From contig QCDG01000001.1 in NCBI GenBank assembly GCA_003280995.1, positions 62,001 to 126,000 of the forward strand: 64,000 bases of DNA. Reading direction: 5' to 3'. A program made the position numbers and the translations under genes. Shown here piece after piece: positions 1 to 7,097 of the stretch. The notes beneath the pieces were generated by a model that saw nothing but the letters and a program-made list of their open reading frames with translations, was not told the DNA's origin and searched no databases. Position 1 is the stretch's first letter. Every line of letters begins with the position of its first letter. The DNA comes from Prochlorococcus sp. AG-355-A09 (lineage in GTDB: Bacteria; Cyanobacteriota; Cyanobacteriia; PCC-6307; Cyanobiaceae).

Positions 1-604
1 AAAAGAATTAATTAAAAAAAATCATAAATCGATACTACTAAAACGTAATTTAAATAGATTAGAAAATTTGCTTCTAATGAGTAATTACTATCAATCTGCA
101 AGGGAGTTTTCTAAACTTGCTTCAATTAATAATCAAAATAAAAACTGTAATTCTCATGTGATTGTTACAGGTGGGGGGCCAGGAATTATGGAAGCTGCTA
201 ATAGGGGTGCTTTTGAAGCAAATTGTAAGTCTATAGGGTTAAATATCAGTCTCCCTAATGAACAAATACCAAATGCTTTTATAACTCCCGGTCTTTGCTT
301 TAAATTTAATTATTTTGCATTAAGAAAGATCCATTTTGTTATGAGATCAGTAGCTGCCGTATTTTTTCCTGGAGGTTTTGGAACACTAGATGAATTATTT
401 GAACTATTGACACTTTGTCAAACACGAATGAAAACTAAAATCCCAATCATACTTTTTGGTAGAGAGTATTGGAATAAGATAATTAACTTTGAATATTTAG
501 CTGATCTTGGATTAATTGAAGATGAACATTTAAATCTTTTCCAATATGCAGACACTGCATCAGAAGCATGGAAAATTATCAAATCATCAAAAAAGCCAGC
601 TTAG
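1..604 (+). CDS. LOG-family / TIGR00730-type nucleotide-binding protein, 5' end outside window
   Basis: The reading frame is open back to base 2, so the gene begins before the window; the TTG at 68 is only the first possible start inside it. The visible part has the Rossmann-type GGGPGIMEAANRG motif followed about 60 residues later by PGGFGTLDE, the phosphate-binding and catalytic signature of the LOG (lonely guy) / lysine-decarboxylase-like family. Members hydrolyse nucleoside 5'-monophosphates, some releasing cytokinin-type bases; the substrate here is unknown. The C-terminus is complete. It is followed at once by an opposite-strand microprotein at 610-726. Confidence 0.85.
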   Translation, partial: KELIKKNHKSILLKRNLNRLENLLLMSNYYQSAREFSKLASINNQNKNCNSHVIVTGGGPGIMEAANRGAFEANCKSIGLNISLPNEQIPNAFITPGLCFKFNYFALRKIHFVMRSVAAVFFPGGFGTLDELFELLTLCQTRMKTKIPIILFGREYWNKIINFEYLADLGLIEDEHLNLFQYADTASEAWKIIKSSKKPA

Positions 605-609
605 AATAC

Positions 610-726
610 TTAATAAGTATTTGATATTTTGTTTTTCATGCTTTCAATCTTATTAATTAATTCATCCAACCATTCCGTATTATTTGTCTCTTGTCTTTTA
701 TGGCTTTGGCTTTTTTGATTACTCAT
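610..726 (-). CDS. 38-aa microprotein, W-L-x-x-x-I family (copy A)
   Basis: A short frame from ATG (724-726) to TAA (610-612). The protein is hydrophilic and Gln/Asn/Lys-rich with the core NTEWLDELINKIESMK. The same core recurs in two other short ORFs in this window, at 1523-1630 (NTLWLDKLINQLEKK) and 4871-5023 (NTLWLEEMIKEIEKIE). That similarity, more than length, argues that it is translated. The ribosome-binding site is weak. The core looks like a short amphipathic helix. No function is known. A 75-aa plus-strand frame lies antisense to it and is probably not real. Confidence 0.55.
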   Translation of the reverse strand: MSNQKSQSHKRQETNNTEWLDELINKIESMKNKISNTY

Positions 727-948
727 AAATTTCTTACTTTTATAGTTTATTTAATATATCTTCAGAAATTAAAGAAATCAATAAGCAATATTACCAAATC
801 GATTGATAAGACAAGCTTTAGTAGCATTTCATACAAAGCTAACCATAATAGATTAACTAAAAAAATCAAAGTCTCTTCTATTAAGTATTTTCTACGATGT
901 TTTTATTTGAAATTCTGATTTGAATTAAGAAAGGGTATAGGTGTTCCT

Positions 949-1056
949 ATGGAAAAATCATTTCTAAATTTCATTTATTGGATCTTAGTAAAGTCAGCTG
1001 AAAGTTACTATGGAGATTCATTAAAAACAGAAGTACCATATACTCCTTATTTTTAG
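949..1056 (+). CDS. 35-aa hypothetical microprotein
   Basis: ATG at 949 to TAG at 1054-1056, preceded by a purine-rich AGAAAGGGTATAGG that could serve as a ribosome-binding site. The product starts MEKSFLNFIYWILVKSAESYYGD, so a hydrophobic aromatic segment of about 12 residues is followed by a polar tail rich in Tyr and Pro. It could associate with the membrane. No family is recognised. It sits among other microprotein frames, which makes translation plausible but unproven. Confidence 0.4.
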   Translation: MEKSFLNFIYWILVKSAESYYGDSLKTEVPYTPYF

Positions 1057-1206
1057 TTTTGATGGACCTTAGCTTTTAATATTCAATCTCTAGTTTAGAT
1101 TTATTATTTTGGAATTAATTTATCAAAAATACAATATGGGTTACTTATAGATTCACTACAAAATAATCTCTTATGTTGAATTTCTTTTAATGTTTGTGAA
1201 TAAAGT

Positions 1207-1278
1207 TTAGCTGTAAGGATCGTACAAAATTAAATAAACTACAATTAAAAGAAGTAGCTCAATTGTGAGGTTGGTCAT
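1207..1278 (-). CDS. 23-aa hydrophobic microprotein with strong Shine-Dalgarno
   Basis: ATG at 1276-1278 is preceded by AAGGAGGG at 7 bases spacing, a near-perfect Shine-Dalgarno sequence and rare in this genome. The product MTNLTIELLLLIVVYLILYD... is a single membrane-spanning segment with a polar start and a D-P-Y-S end; stop TAA is at 1207-1209. The length is far below normal gene callers. The strong ribosome-binding site is the main evidence. It could be a membrane microprotein; a toxin of the small hydrophobic type is possible but nothing else supports that. Confidence 0.5.
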   Translation of the reverse strand: MTNLTIELLLLIVVYLILYDPYS

Positions 1279-1355
1279 AAGATTACCCTCCTTAAATTTA
1301 TACAAAAACACAATGACGTCAAAATAGGTATCGAATGAAGTTTAAATTCCTATTT

Positions 1356-1520
1356 TTAGCCATCGATATTCTCTGGTAATGGTCTAGGTTCACATATTTC
1401 GACGCATTCTTCTAAAGACTTTTCAAGATTAAACTTAAATTGGCAATTACGAAGACAATCATAAAAAGCATACTTGGGATCTAATTCATTTTTAAATTGT
1501 TTATTTCTAAATCTATTCAT
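1356..1520 (-). CDS. 54-aa twin-CX3C microprotein
   Basis: ATG at 1518-1520 has AAGGGAG eight bases upstream; stop TAA at 1356-1358. The central part has two C-x3-C pairs (CLRNC and CVEIC) separated by 12 residues, then a Pro-rich tail EPRPLPEN. Twin CX3C spacing suits a helical hairpin held by two disulfides or a metal site, as in small-Tim-like folds, but no homology is claimed. It begins 2 bases after the stop of the 1523-1630 microprotein, so the two are probably co-translated. Function unknown. Confidence 0.6.
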   Translation of the reverse strand: MNRFRNKQFKNELDPKYAFYDCLRNCQFKFNLEKSLEECVEICEPRPLPENIDG

Positions 1521-1522
1521 GA

Positions 1523-1630
1523 TCAAACTCCCTTTGATTTTTTCTCAAGTTGATTAATTAGTTTATCCAACCAAAGAGTGTTATTAATCTTTTTTGTGTT
1601 TTTAAAGTATTTCGTTTTGTATGTACTCAT
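1523..1630 (-). CDS. 35-aa microprotein, W-L-x-x-x-I family (copy B)
   Basis: ATG at 1628-1630 follows GGAGG with 9 bases between, a strong ribosome-binding site; stop TGA at 1523-1525. The product is basic with the core NTLWLDKLINQLEKK, matching the copies at 610-726 and 4871-5023. It directly precedes the twin-CX3C gene at 1356-1520, making a two-gene microprotein operon. Probably a short amphipathic helix with a Lys-rich N-terminus; partner and role unknown. Confidence 0.6.
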   Translation of the reverse strand: MSTYKTKYFKNTKKINNTLWLDKLINQLEKKSKGV

Positions 1631-1820
1631 GAAGTAAAACCTCCAATCAGTGGATCTAATTTAAAGGTTATGATTCAAATTTCCTAGAGCAAAAATACTG
1701 ATTATGAATTTAGTGAAATTTTTTAAAAAAGATTAATTTATAGTTTTTATTTTATGTATTAAAACTCTTGATTCTTGTATATAACCAATACTAAATAACT
1801 TATAAAAAAGGGGTTTAATT

Positions 1821-1991
1821 ATGATTTAAATAAATCTAATTAAAAATAAAATTCAACATTCATTTGGTGGTTTTTTTGATACGTTCTCTATTGAAAGAAA
1901 ACTAACTGATGCTCAAATGGAATGTATGCAATTCGGAATTTGTAATTATGCTCCAAGACAAGTTGAGGAAGTTCCCTTTTTTCATTATTAA
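1821..1991 (+). pseudogene. Broken microprotein gene: stop at codon 3
   Basis: AAAAAAGGGG is followed by ATG at 1821, but codon 3 is TAA (1827-1829). The same frame then stays open to TAA at 1989-1991, encoding a protein-like stretch that includes ERKLTDAQMECMQFGICNYA. No ATG, GTG or TTG lies in frame between the stop and the internal ATG GAA TGT. Either the gene has a nonsense mutation, it uses an unusual start, or the sequence has an error. The strong ribosome-binding site in front of an immediately closed frame is what makes it look broken. Confidence 0.45.
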
Positions 1992-2018
1992 TTTGAAATC
2001 ATTTTAAACGAAGGACAA

Positions 2019-2333
2019 TTAGCTCCTCCTCACCCAATCAGGAGATCCACTAAACCAATCAGCAAGATCATCATTTTGGGGATCGAAATGATTTTCAGTT
2101 TCTAAACCATCAAGGCCAAGATTCTGGATTAGTCCATTTATTCCATCTGATTTTTGCTTGCCATATCTCCTCAAACTATTAGCTTTCTTAAGCCATGTCC
2201 ATATAGTTGAATTATGTTTTGCAAACTTTTCTACATAAATTCTTTCTTCCAATGCGACAGGTTCATCTAGTGAAATCCTTTTTACAATATCCTTAATTTT
2301 TAAGCGAGTCTGGTTGGTAAGAAACATATTCAT
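2019..2333 (-). CDS. Conserved-looking hypothetical protein, 104 aa
   Basis: The frame runs from ATG at 2333 to a TAA-proximal end at 2019 and encodes a hydrophilic soluble protein. The N-terminal half is basic and helical (RLKIKDIVKRIS), a middle part contains IWTWLKKANSLRRYGKQ, and the end is acidic and Trp-rich (DPQNDDLADWFSGSPDWVRRS). No signal peptide or membrane segment is seen. I do not recognise a named family. The basic middle and acidic tail would suit a small nucleic-acid or protein-interaction factor, which is only inference. Confidence 0.6.
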   Translation of the reverse strand: MNMFLTNQTRLKIKDIVKRISLDEPVALEERIYVEKFAKHNSTIWTWLKKANSLRRYGKQKSDGINGLIQNLGLDGLETENHFDPQNDDLADWFSGSPDWVRRS

Positions 2334-2643
2334 AAAAGAAGTTAATGTTTTATAAAAGTTTTTTTTATGAATGTCTTGTCAATCTTTATTTCAAGAAAAA
2401 GGATTTTTTAGGGGCTTTTCAAGGGCAAATATATTTGTTTAATAACAGGTATATTTAATTGGTAAAAAAGACTACTTAATTCGATTTATATAACTTATGT
2501 AAAACGACTTCAATATAAGTTTCTCTTCATAATTTAAGATTTAATTTATAAAATTGAATAAGGAAAATTTACATTAGCAATCGATCTAAACTAAGAGGTA
2601 AATAACCTTTTTTTTCTGACAAAAACTTTTTTTATAAACACAA
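2334..2643. other. Intergenic, 310 bp, very AT-rich
   Basis: This is the divergent spacer between the 104-aa gene and the dienelactone hydrolase. I see long A/T runs and no convincing ORF, hairpin terminator or RNA gene. It presumably holds both promoters, but no clear -35/-10 pair stands out above the AT background. Confidence 0.5.
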
Positions 2644-3366
2644 ATGGAAGGGCAATGGACAAACGTTTATAGCGATGATATACCTCTTAGATCTTGGTGG
2701 GTAGATTCAGGTAGTGAGTGTGAATATATATCTATAGTTTTACCAGAGGTGTTTGGGATAAATCGCTGGATAAGGAGTTTTTCTGAAAAATTAGCCGCAC
2801 AAAATTTACCCGTATTAGCAATACCTCTTTATGGAAGAACGGCTCCAAATTTGGATTTAGGGTATAGCGAAGATGATTTAAAATTAGGCAGGCATCATAA
2901 AAATTTAACTACTTTAAAAAATATTATTGAAGATGTTTCTGCAGCCATAAATTGGGTTAAAGAAAAATATCCAAAAAAGAAAATCGCTATTATTGGATTT
3001 TGTTTTGGGGGGCATGCAGCACTTATTGCTTCTTCTTTAAAAGGAATAGATAATTCATTTTGTTTTTATGGAGCAGGAGTTACAACTCCAAGAACCGATA
3101 CTAATTTTGCACCTATAGATTTGCTTGAAAAAGTTTCAGGTAATTTAAATTTTATTTGCGGATCTGCAGATGATTTGATTCCATTAAAAGATCGATTAGA
3201 AATAAAAAAAATGTTTAAAAAATTTGATCCTTTAGAAGAGAGATTTAGTTATGTTGAAATTGAAGGAGCTGATCATGGCTTTATGTGCGAGGAGAGAGAA
3301 TCCTTCGACAAAGCTGCATCATTAATAGGTTGGAACTTATTAATGAAAGAATTAATTAAAAGATAA
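2644..3366 (+). CDS. Dienelactone hydrolase family protein
   Basis: A 240-aa cytosolic alpha/beta hydrolase of the dienelactone hydrolase (DLH) family. The nucleophile is Cys120 in the elbow GFCFGGH, the acid is Asp176 or Asp177 in SADDLIP, and the base is His211 in GADHGF; this Cys-Asp-His triad is typical of DLH. Family members hydrolyse small esters and lactones such as carboxymethylenebutenolide, but in picocyanobacteria the substrate is unknown and no chlorocatechol pathway is nearby. Length matches the family (about 235-245). It is followed after 1 base by a broken nuclease-like gene. Confidence 0.85.
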   Translation: MEGQWTNVYSDDIPLRSWWVDSGSECEYISIVLPEVFGINRWIRSFSEKLAAQNLPVLAIPLYGRTAPNLDLGYSEDDLKLGRHHKNLTTLKNIIEDVSAAINWVKEKYPKKKIAIIGFCFGGHAALIASSLKGIDNSFCFYGAGVTTPRTDTNFAPIDLLEKVSGNLNFICGSADDLIPLKDRLEIKKMFKKFDPLEERFSYVEIEGADHGFMCEERESFDKAASLIGWNLLMKELIKR

Positions 3367-3367
3367 T

Positions 3368-3703
3368 ATGCCGAAAAGATCTGGTTTTCAATCTTCCATA
3401 CAAGAATTTCTAACAAAATCAAATGTTGAGATTTTAGGAGAATTAACTAAGTTTCAAGAAGGATCAGTAGAGACAACACAAAGAGATGCTTAGCAGGAGC
3501 AAATAAATTTACTAAAAGAAATTCTTCCTAACTTCAAAGAAGGATATATTTTATTCGAATTTAAAATCCCAAGGATTGAGAAAAGAGTCGACAATATATT
3601 GATCATAAAAAACACGATTTTTGCGATTGAATTTAAAGTTGGTTGCAAAAATTATTTCAATCAAGATAAAGTTCAAGAATATAAATTCTTGAAATTGGGT
3701 TAA
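3368..3703 (+). pseudogene. Decayed PD-(D/E)XK nuclease-like gene (DUF2075-type N-terminus)
   Basis: ATG at 3368 opens a frame that is interrupted by TAG at 3491-3493 and ends at TAA 3701-3703. Around the stop the protein sense is continuous. The second part contains ILFEFKIPRIEKRVDNILII and then IFAIEFKVG, i.e. the Asp (RVD) and E-x-K of a PD-(D/E)XK nuclease core, in the arrangement I associate with the N-terminus of DUF2075/helicase-type proteins. Those proteins are several hundred residues long, so the C-terminal part is missing too. This looks like the remains of a defence-type gene beside an HNH nuclease gene. Confidence 0.6.
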
Positions 3704-3787
3704 AACAAATAAAAACAACAAAAATTGAACCTAACAAAAGTATTGTTTTTAATAAGCGTCCCCTCAAATTTCCCTCAAATTTTCTAG

Positions 3788-4189
3788 TTAAGCAGCATCT
3801 AGATTTAATTCTTCTTGTTCAAAATTTGCTGTATTTTCCTTAATTTCTTGATTAGCCCATTGCAATAATCTTATAGATAATATTAAGTCTCCATCTAACC
3901 ATGCTCTAATAGCCATAGCTCTTCTAGGATCATAAAATTTTTTCTTTCTATACCAATCAAAAACATTCTCATCTGATTTGTCTCCATTGCATGAAAGACA
4001 AGCTGGAACACAATTTTCTGTTAAGTTTAAACCTCCTTTACTTCGTGGCAATATATGATCAATAGATTCTGAAGGTTTTCCGCAATATATGCATCTTTTG
4101 CTCGTAAATGTATGAATAGACTTTCGCCAGAATCTTAATTTGAGCTTAGGGCATAAATCCTCTAAAAACACTGCATCATCAATATGCAT
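3788..4189 (-). CDS. HNH endonuclease
   Basis: A 133-aa protein with a compact HNH domain: CIYCGKP (first zinc Cys pair), SIDHILPRSKGG (the catalytic D-H), and NCVPACLSCNGDKSD (second Cys pair with the conserved Asn). This four-Cys HNH layout is shared by restriction-type and cyanobacterial stand-alone nucleases. The domain fills residues of about 30-85 and is followed by a helical tail. The target is unknown. It lies tail-to-tail with the decayed PD-(D/E)XK gene, suggesting a remnant defence or mobile segment, although HNH genes of this kind are also found alone in cyanobacteria. Confidence 0.85.
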   Translation of the reverse strand: MHIDDAVFLEDLCPKLKLRFWRKSIHTFTSKRCIYCGKPSESIDHILPRSKGGLNLTENCVPACLSCNGDKSDENVFDWYRKKKFYDPRRAMAIRAWLDGDLILSIRLLQWANQEIKENTANFEQEELNLDAA

Positions 4190-4479
4190 TAAGATTATTC
4201 AATTATCTATATTTATGTCATATGAAATTTAAAAATAATTTAAGAAAACATTATCTTTAAGAAATTAAATTATTTTCAAAAACCAATCACAAAATAATTA
4301 ATTTCAAATAAATTTTTAATTAATTTTCTCATCACTTTTTCTACTTTTTAGTTTGAGCTTTTCCTCTTCAGAATTTGGTTATGGGATTAACAATATACAT
4401 TTAACTTTATAACTCACCTTTTCTTTATCTGGAGTCTAGTTATTTAGTTGAATATAATAAGCTAAGAATTTAAAAAAAA

Positions 4480-4714
4480 ATGTCTGATAAAAAGAAAGAT
4501 ACAAAAAAAGATTTTAAAAAGAATAAAGCTATGCTTGCTTACGGAGTGATACAACTAGGATCAGCAGTTGTATCAGCTGTTGCCTTAGTAGCTATTGCAC
4601 TAAGCTTTTGCTCATTCAAAAAAAGAATCAAAGTTCTTTAATGAATGTGTTGAAGAAATGAAAGCGACTGGTTCGCCAACAGCTGATGCGGTTCGTTTCT
4701 GTACTGGTGGGTAG
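4480..4714 (+). pseudogene. Small membrane protein gene with frameshift at an A7 run
   Basis: From ATG 4480 the zero frame gives 53 residues: a Lys/Asp-rich start, then one membrane segment (about residues 20-44), ending at TAA 4639-4641. After the run of seven A at 4618-4624 the +1 frame continues KESKFFNECVEEMKATG... and ends AVRFCTGG at TAG 4712-4714. That tail resembles the C-x-E-E ... A-V-R-F/Y-C-x-G-G endings I know from picocyanobacterial microproteins, so the two halves were probably one protein. With six A the frame would be intact. This may be a mutation, an assembly error, or RNA-polymerase slippage on the A run. Confidence 0.55.
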
Positions 4715-4870
4715 CATTAGGTAAATTAAGTGTTCCGATATTTTTATAAATAATATTTAATTTGTCTTAGTTCATATTAACCATAAATTAATTTTTTCTT
4801 ATTTTCCCCTTAGTAAAACTAATAAATAAACTAACTAAAATTTAAGTGGTTATAAATTTAGGAAAATTTT

Positions 4871-5023
4871 ATGAGTGGAGATTATGAGACATTAGAAATC
4901 AATCAACCTAAGATTTCTTATTTTAAAAAGAGATCAGAAGATAATACTTTATGGCTAGAGGAAATGATTAAAGAGATTGAAAAGATTGAAGATACGAATA
5001 ACAATATATCTGATGCTGCTTAA
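4871..5023 (+). CDS. 50-aa microprotein, W-L-x-x-x-I family (copy C)
   Basis: ATG at 4871 with AGGA 8 bases upstream; stop TAA at 5021-5023. The product is soluble with the core NTLWLEEMIKEIEKIE, the third example of the family at 610-726 and 1523-1630. Here a longer N-terminus (about 26 residues) precedes the helix and a polar tail follows. All three copies place the N-T-x-W-L core 15-26 residues after the start. No function is known; a short coiled-coil or helix that docks on a partner is the simplest reading. Confidence 0.6.
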   Translation: MSGDYETLEINQPKISYFKKRSEDNTLWLEEMIKEIEKIEDTNNNISDAA

Positions 5024-5040
5024 TCTACTATGGTTTGTGA

Positions 5041-5160
5041 TTAATGATATTTATTGAGTAATCGATTATAAATTACCAACAATAATATTATTCCACCTAT
5101 ACCAAGAATTGCATGGTATGGGTCATAATGATTCTGCCAAAGCTCCTTTAAAAATTCCAT
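5041..5160 (-). CDS. 39-aa single-pass membrane microprotein
   Basis: ATG at 5158-5160, stop TAA at 5041-5043. The N-terminal 16 residues are polar (MEFLKELWQNHYDPYH), followed by a Gly/Ile/Leu membrane helix of about 19 residues and a basic end NRLLNKYH. No ribosome-binding site is visible, but a remnant MKRL reading frame ends 4 bases upstream, so coupling from that remnant is possible. No family is recognised. Confidence 0.45.
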   Translation of the reverse strand: MEFLKELWQNHYDPYHAILGIGGIILLLVIYNRLLNKYH

Positions 5161-5164
5161 TAAT

Positions 5165-5200
5165 TTAGTCTTTGGGTCGAGTTAATATCAAGCGTTTCAT
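5165..5200 (-). pseudogene. MKRL leader-cassette remnant (11 codons)
   Basis: ATG at 5198-5200 begins ATGAAACGCTTG and reads MKRLILTRPKD then TAA at 5165-5167. The first nine bases, including the CGC arginine codon that is uncommon in such AT-rich DNA, match the starts of the secreted-protein genes at 7097, 14963 and 15541 (minus strand) and the remnant at 6584. It looks like the front of a signal-peptide gene cut off after a few codons. Confidence 0.45.
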
Positions 5201-5270
5201 TTATTTGTCTTGTTGGAAGAATTAACTAAGGAAAAAATATTAGAAGAATTAGCAAATTTATTAGATTGAT

Positions 5271-5948
5271 TTAAAATCCTTTATATAACTTTAAATAATA
5301 AATAATTTCTGATAAATCATTAATTTTTTGAATCTTTTCTTGGTTAAATTCATTTATTAATTTATTTAGTATTTCAATATCTTTTGAAAAAAACATTAAA
5401 TTACATTCCGCTTTAAGTCCTGAGATAGATCCTGCATATGAGTCTTCTATAACCCATGATTTCCTAGGATCTACATCCAATATTTTTAATGCTCTCAAAT
5501 AAGGATCAGGCGAAGGCTTACCATCAGAAATGAATTTATCATCTCCAAGAACCTTTGTATTGAATAAATTTAACCAGGGATTTGCAGAGCTTTTTATTTT
5601 AAAACTTTCACTACTACTACTTGTTACTAGTGCAATAGGTAATTTTGTATTTATACAAAATTTGATTAATTCTATTGCTCCTTTAAAAGGTTTTGCTTTA
5701 GTAAGTACTTTATCTACTTTTAACTTTTGAGTAATGAGTAATTCTTCTATTGTGATTTCTTCATTTATCCATTTGAAAACTTTTTTTGCGCAATCTATTC
5801 TTCTTCTTCCTTTTAATTCTAGTAATTTATCGTTTGATAAATAGTAATTATATTCTTTTGCGGTTTCATACCAGGCATTAGCTAGTAATGGTTCTGTATC
5901 TAGTAATACCCCATCTAAATCAAAAAGAATTGCTTCTGGTAATTCCAT
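5271..5948 (-). CDS. HAD-superfamily phosphatase / beta-phosphoglucomutase-like
   Basis: A 225-aa cytosolic protein with all four HAD motifs: motif I FDLDGV (nucleophile Asp10, Asp12), motif II LVTSSS, motif III Lys in DGKPSPDPY, and motif IV VIEDSYAG. The helical cap after motif I places it in subfamily I with the beta-phosphoglucomutase, phosphoglycolate-phosphatase and GS1-like enzymes. The substrate cannot be read from the sequence. In the minus direction it follows a repeat-linked terminator at 6011-6036, so it is probably transcribed from its own promoter in the 60-bp gap. Confidence 0.8.
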   Translation of the reverse strand: MELPEAILFDLDGVLLDTEPLLANAWYETAKEYNYYLSNDKLLELKGRRRIDCAKKVFKWINEEITIEELLITQKLKVDKVLTKAKPFKGAIELIKFCINTKLPIALVTSSSSESFKIKSSANPWLNLFNTKVLGDDKFISDGKPSPDPYLRALKILDVDPRKSWVIEDSYAGSISGLKAECNLMFFSKDIEILNKLINEFNQEKIQKINDLSEIIYYLKLYKGF

Positions 5949-6010
5949 CTTTATAGAAATATTTTTTTATTTGCTTTTAAAATTTCGAATATCTTTTTAA
6001 AGATAGCTAA

Positions 6011-6036
6011 TTAAAAGGGGATAATTGCCCCTTATT
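6011..6036 (-). terminator. Rho-independent terminator linked to the 20-bp repeat
   Basis: Read on the minus strand, AAGGGG (6028-6033) and CCCCTT (6015-6020) form a stem with a 7-base loop, followed by TTTAATT. It lies about 90 bp after the DUF1330 gene and 60 bp before the HAD gene, and directly follows copy 1 of the dispersed repeat. Confidence 0.65.
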
Positions 6037-6053
6037 TTAGATCGACTGTCAAT
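6034..6053 (-). repeat. Dispersed 20-bp repeat, copy 1
   Basis: ATTTTAGATCGACTGTCAAT on the plus strand. The same 20 bases occur exactly at 14732-14751 and 16091-16110, as a 16-base partial at 14385-14400, and with two mismatches at 8887-8906. In minus-strand sense the element precedes a hairpin. Confidence 0.8.
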
Positions 6054-6126
6054 CAATCAAAAGTTAATACTATGTTTACGCAGTGCGGTTATTTTAGGGG
6101 CTTCGGTGCAGCCTACTCCTCTTTTT

Positions 6127-6492
6127 TTATCTATTTCTTTCAATTATTCGAAAATTCATATCTAAAGCTCCTTTTCTTAATGGAATTAATTCTTGATATG
6201 GTCCTTCATAACAATCAATTGCTGCTTTTTTACTAGGGAATTGTGAAAGTACAGAGAAAGGTCCTTCATATCCCTCTCTAACATCAGTCTCGAAATCAAC
6301 TGATAATGTCTTTGCTCCGCAACCTTTAACAACGACATCATTTACTTTTGAAAAGTATTTACCTGCTTGTTCTGGATTTGTAACCCTGCCAGAAATCATT
6401 ACATAACCAACATTCTTGTCTTTTGGAACTTTATAACCAATTGCAAGCCCTGCAATGCCAGCAATTAAACCAATTAAAATAGTTTTTTGCAT
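6127..6492 (-). CDS. DUF1330-like protein with N-terminal membrane anchor
   Basis: A 121-aa protein. Residues 1-20 are hydrophobic (MQKTILIGLIAGIAGLAIGY) and act as a signal anchor. The rest matches the DUF1330 pattern: YVMISGRVTNPEQAGKYF, a Gly-rich turn, GPFSVLSQFPSKKAAIDCYEGPYQELIPLR, then a terminal strand. DUF1330 domains are dimeric alpha/beta barrels of the ferredoxin-like type with no firmly known activity. The added anchor is unusual for the family and would place the domain in the periplasm or at the membrane. Confidence 0.75.
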   Translation of the reverse strand: MQKTILIGLIAGIAGLAIGYKVPKDKNVGYVMISGRVTNPEQAGKYFSKVNDVVVKGCGAKTLSVDFETDVREGYEGPFSVLSQFPSKKAAIDCYEGPYQELIPLRKGALDMNFRIIERNR

Positions 6493-6542
6493 TAAAGATT
6501 TTGATTTTTACAAATGGTATACGATTCTTTCTAAATTGGCTC

Positions 6543-6584
6543 TCAATTATTAACTATTAGCGGTGCAAGTAGTAAGCGTTTCAT
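6543..6584 (-). pseudogene. MKRLLL leader-cassette remnant (13 codons)
   Basis: ATG at 6582-6584 reads MKRLLLAPLIVNN then TGA at 6543-6545. The first 17 bases are identical to the start of the PDZ-protein gene at 15541 (ATGAAACGCTTACTACT). The signal peptide stops after a few codons, so this is the front of a gene whose body is lost. It lies between two other genes of the group. Confidence 0.5.
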
Positions 6585-6602
6585 TTAAAAACCATAAGTG
6601 AC

Positions 6603-7097
6603 TTAATCGCATTTTTTCTTTCGATATATTTTCTTCATTTCTTTTTGTTCTGATAAATAATCTTCTTTTGCTTGTTTATTAATTTGATCATATTTGGCTT
6701 TAAATTCTTCTATAAGAGCTTGAGCATTTTGTCTTCTTTCTTCGGTCATAAAATCAAAATCTTCATCACTATAATTTCCAGTTTTTAAGATAGTTTCAAA
6801 CAAATAACATTCACTAGATAAATCAATATCAAATTCTTTTATTAAGAAATATTCATTACATAAACTTTCTATTTCATAAGGACTATCAAAAAGATCCTCC
6901 CATTTTGTCTCTATTGCATATATTTTGGTAATTTTATCATTAGCAAATTCTTTGCTTTGTTTTGCAAATGATATTTTTTGCTGATAATCATTTTTTGATT
7001 TATTTATTGCAAATTTAAGGTCTTCGCATAATCTTGCTTTATCGTTTCCAAAACCAAATATAAGTGGGAAAACAATAAATAAAGCTAAGCGTTTCAT
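6603..7097 (-). CDS. Secreted hypothetical protein, 164 aa
   Basis: The start ATGAAACGCTTA gives an MKRLALFIVFPLIFGFG signal peptide of about 17 residues; the mature part is charged and helical, with many Lys/Glu and a likely coiled coil near the C-terminus (ALIEEFKAKYDQINKQAK). Four cysteines (LCED, LCNEY, SECYL and the C-terminal KKKCD) could form disulfides outside the cytoplasm. Its ATG follows directly on the stop of the 52-aa gene at 7098-7256, which indicates translational coupling. No family recognised. Confidence 0.65.
   Translation of the reverse strand: MKRLALFIVFPLIFGFGNDKARLCEDLKFAINKSKNDYQQKISFAKQSKEFANDKITKIYAIETKWEDLFDSPYEIESLCNEYFLIKEFDIDLSSECYLFETILKTGNYSDEDFDFMTEERRQNAQALIEEFKAKYDQINKQAKEDYLSEQKEMKKIYRKKKCD

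Noticed and set aside
691-918. 75-aa plus-strand frame, MALAFLITHKF...
   Set aside because: It is antisense to the W-L family microprotein at 610-726, which has paralogues; its front half is simply the complement of that coding sequence and it has no ribosome-binding site.
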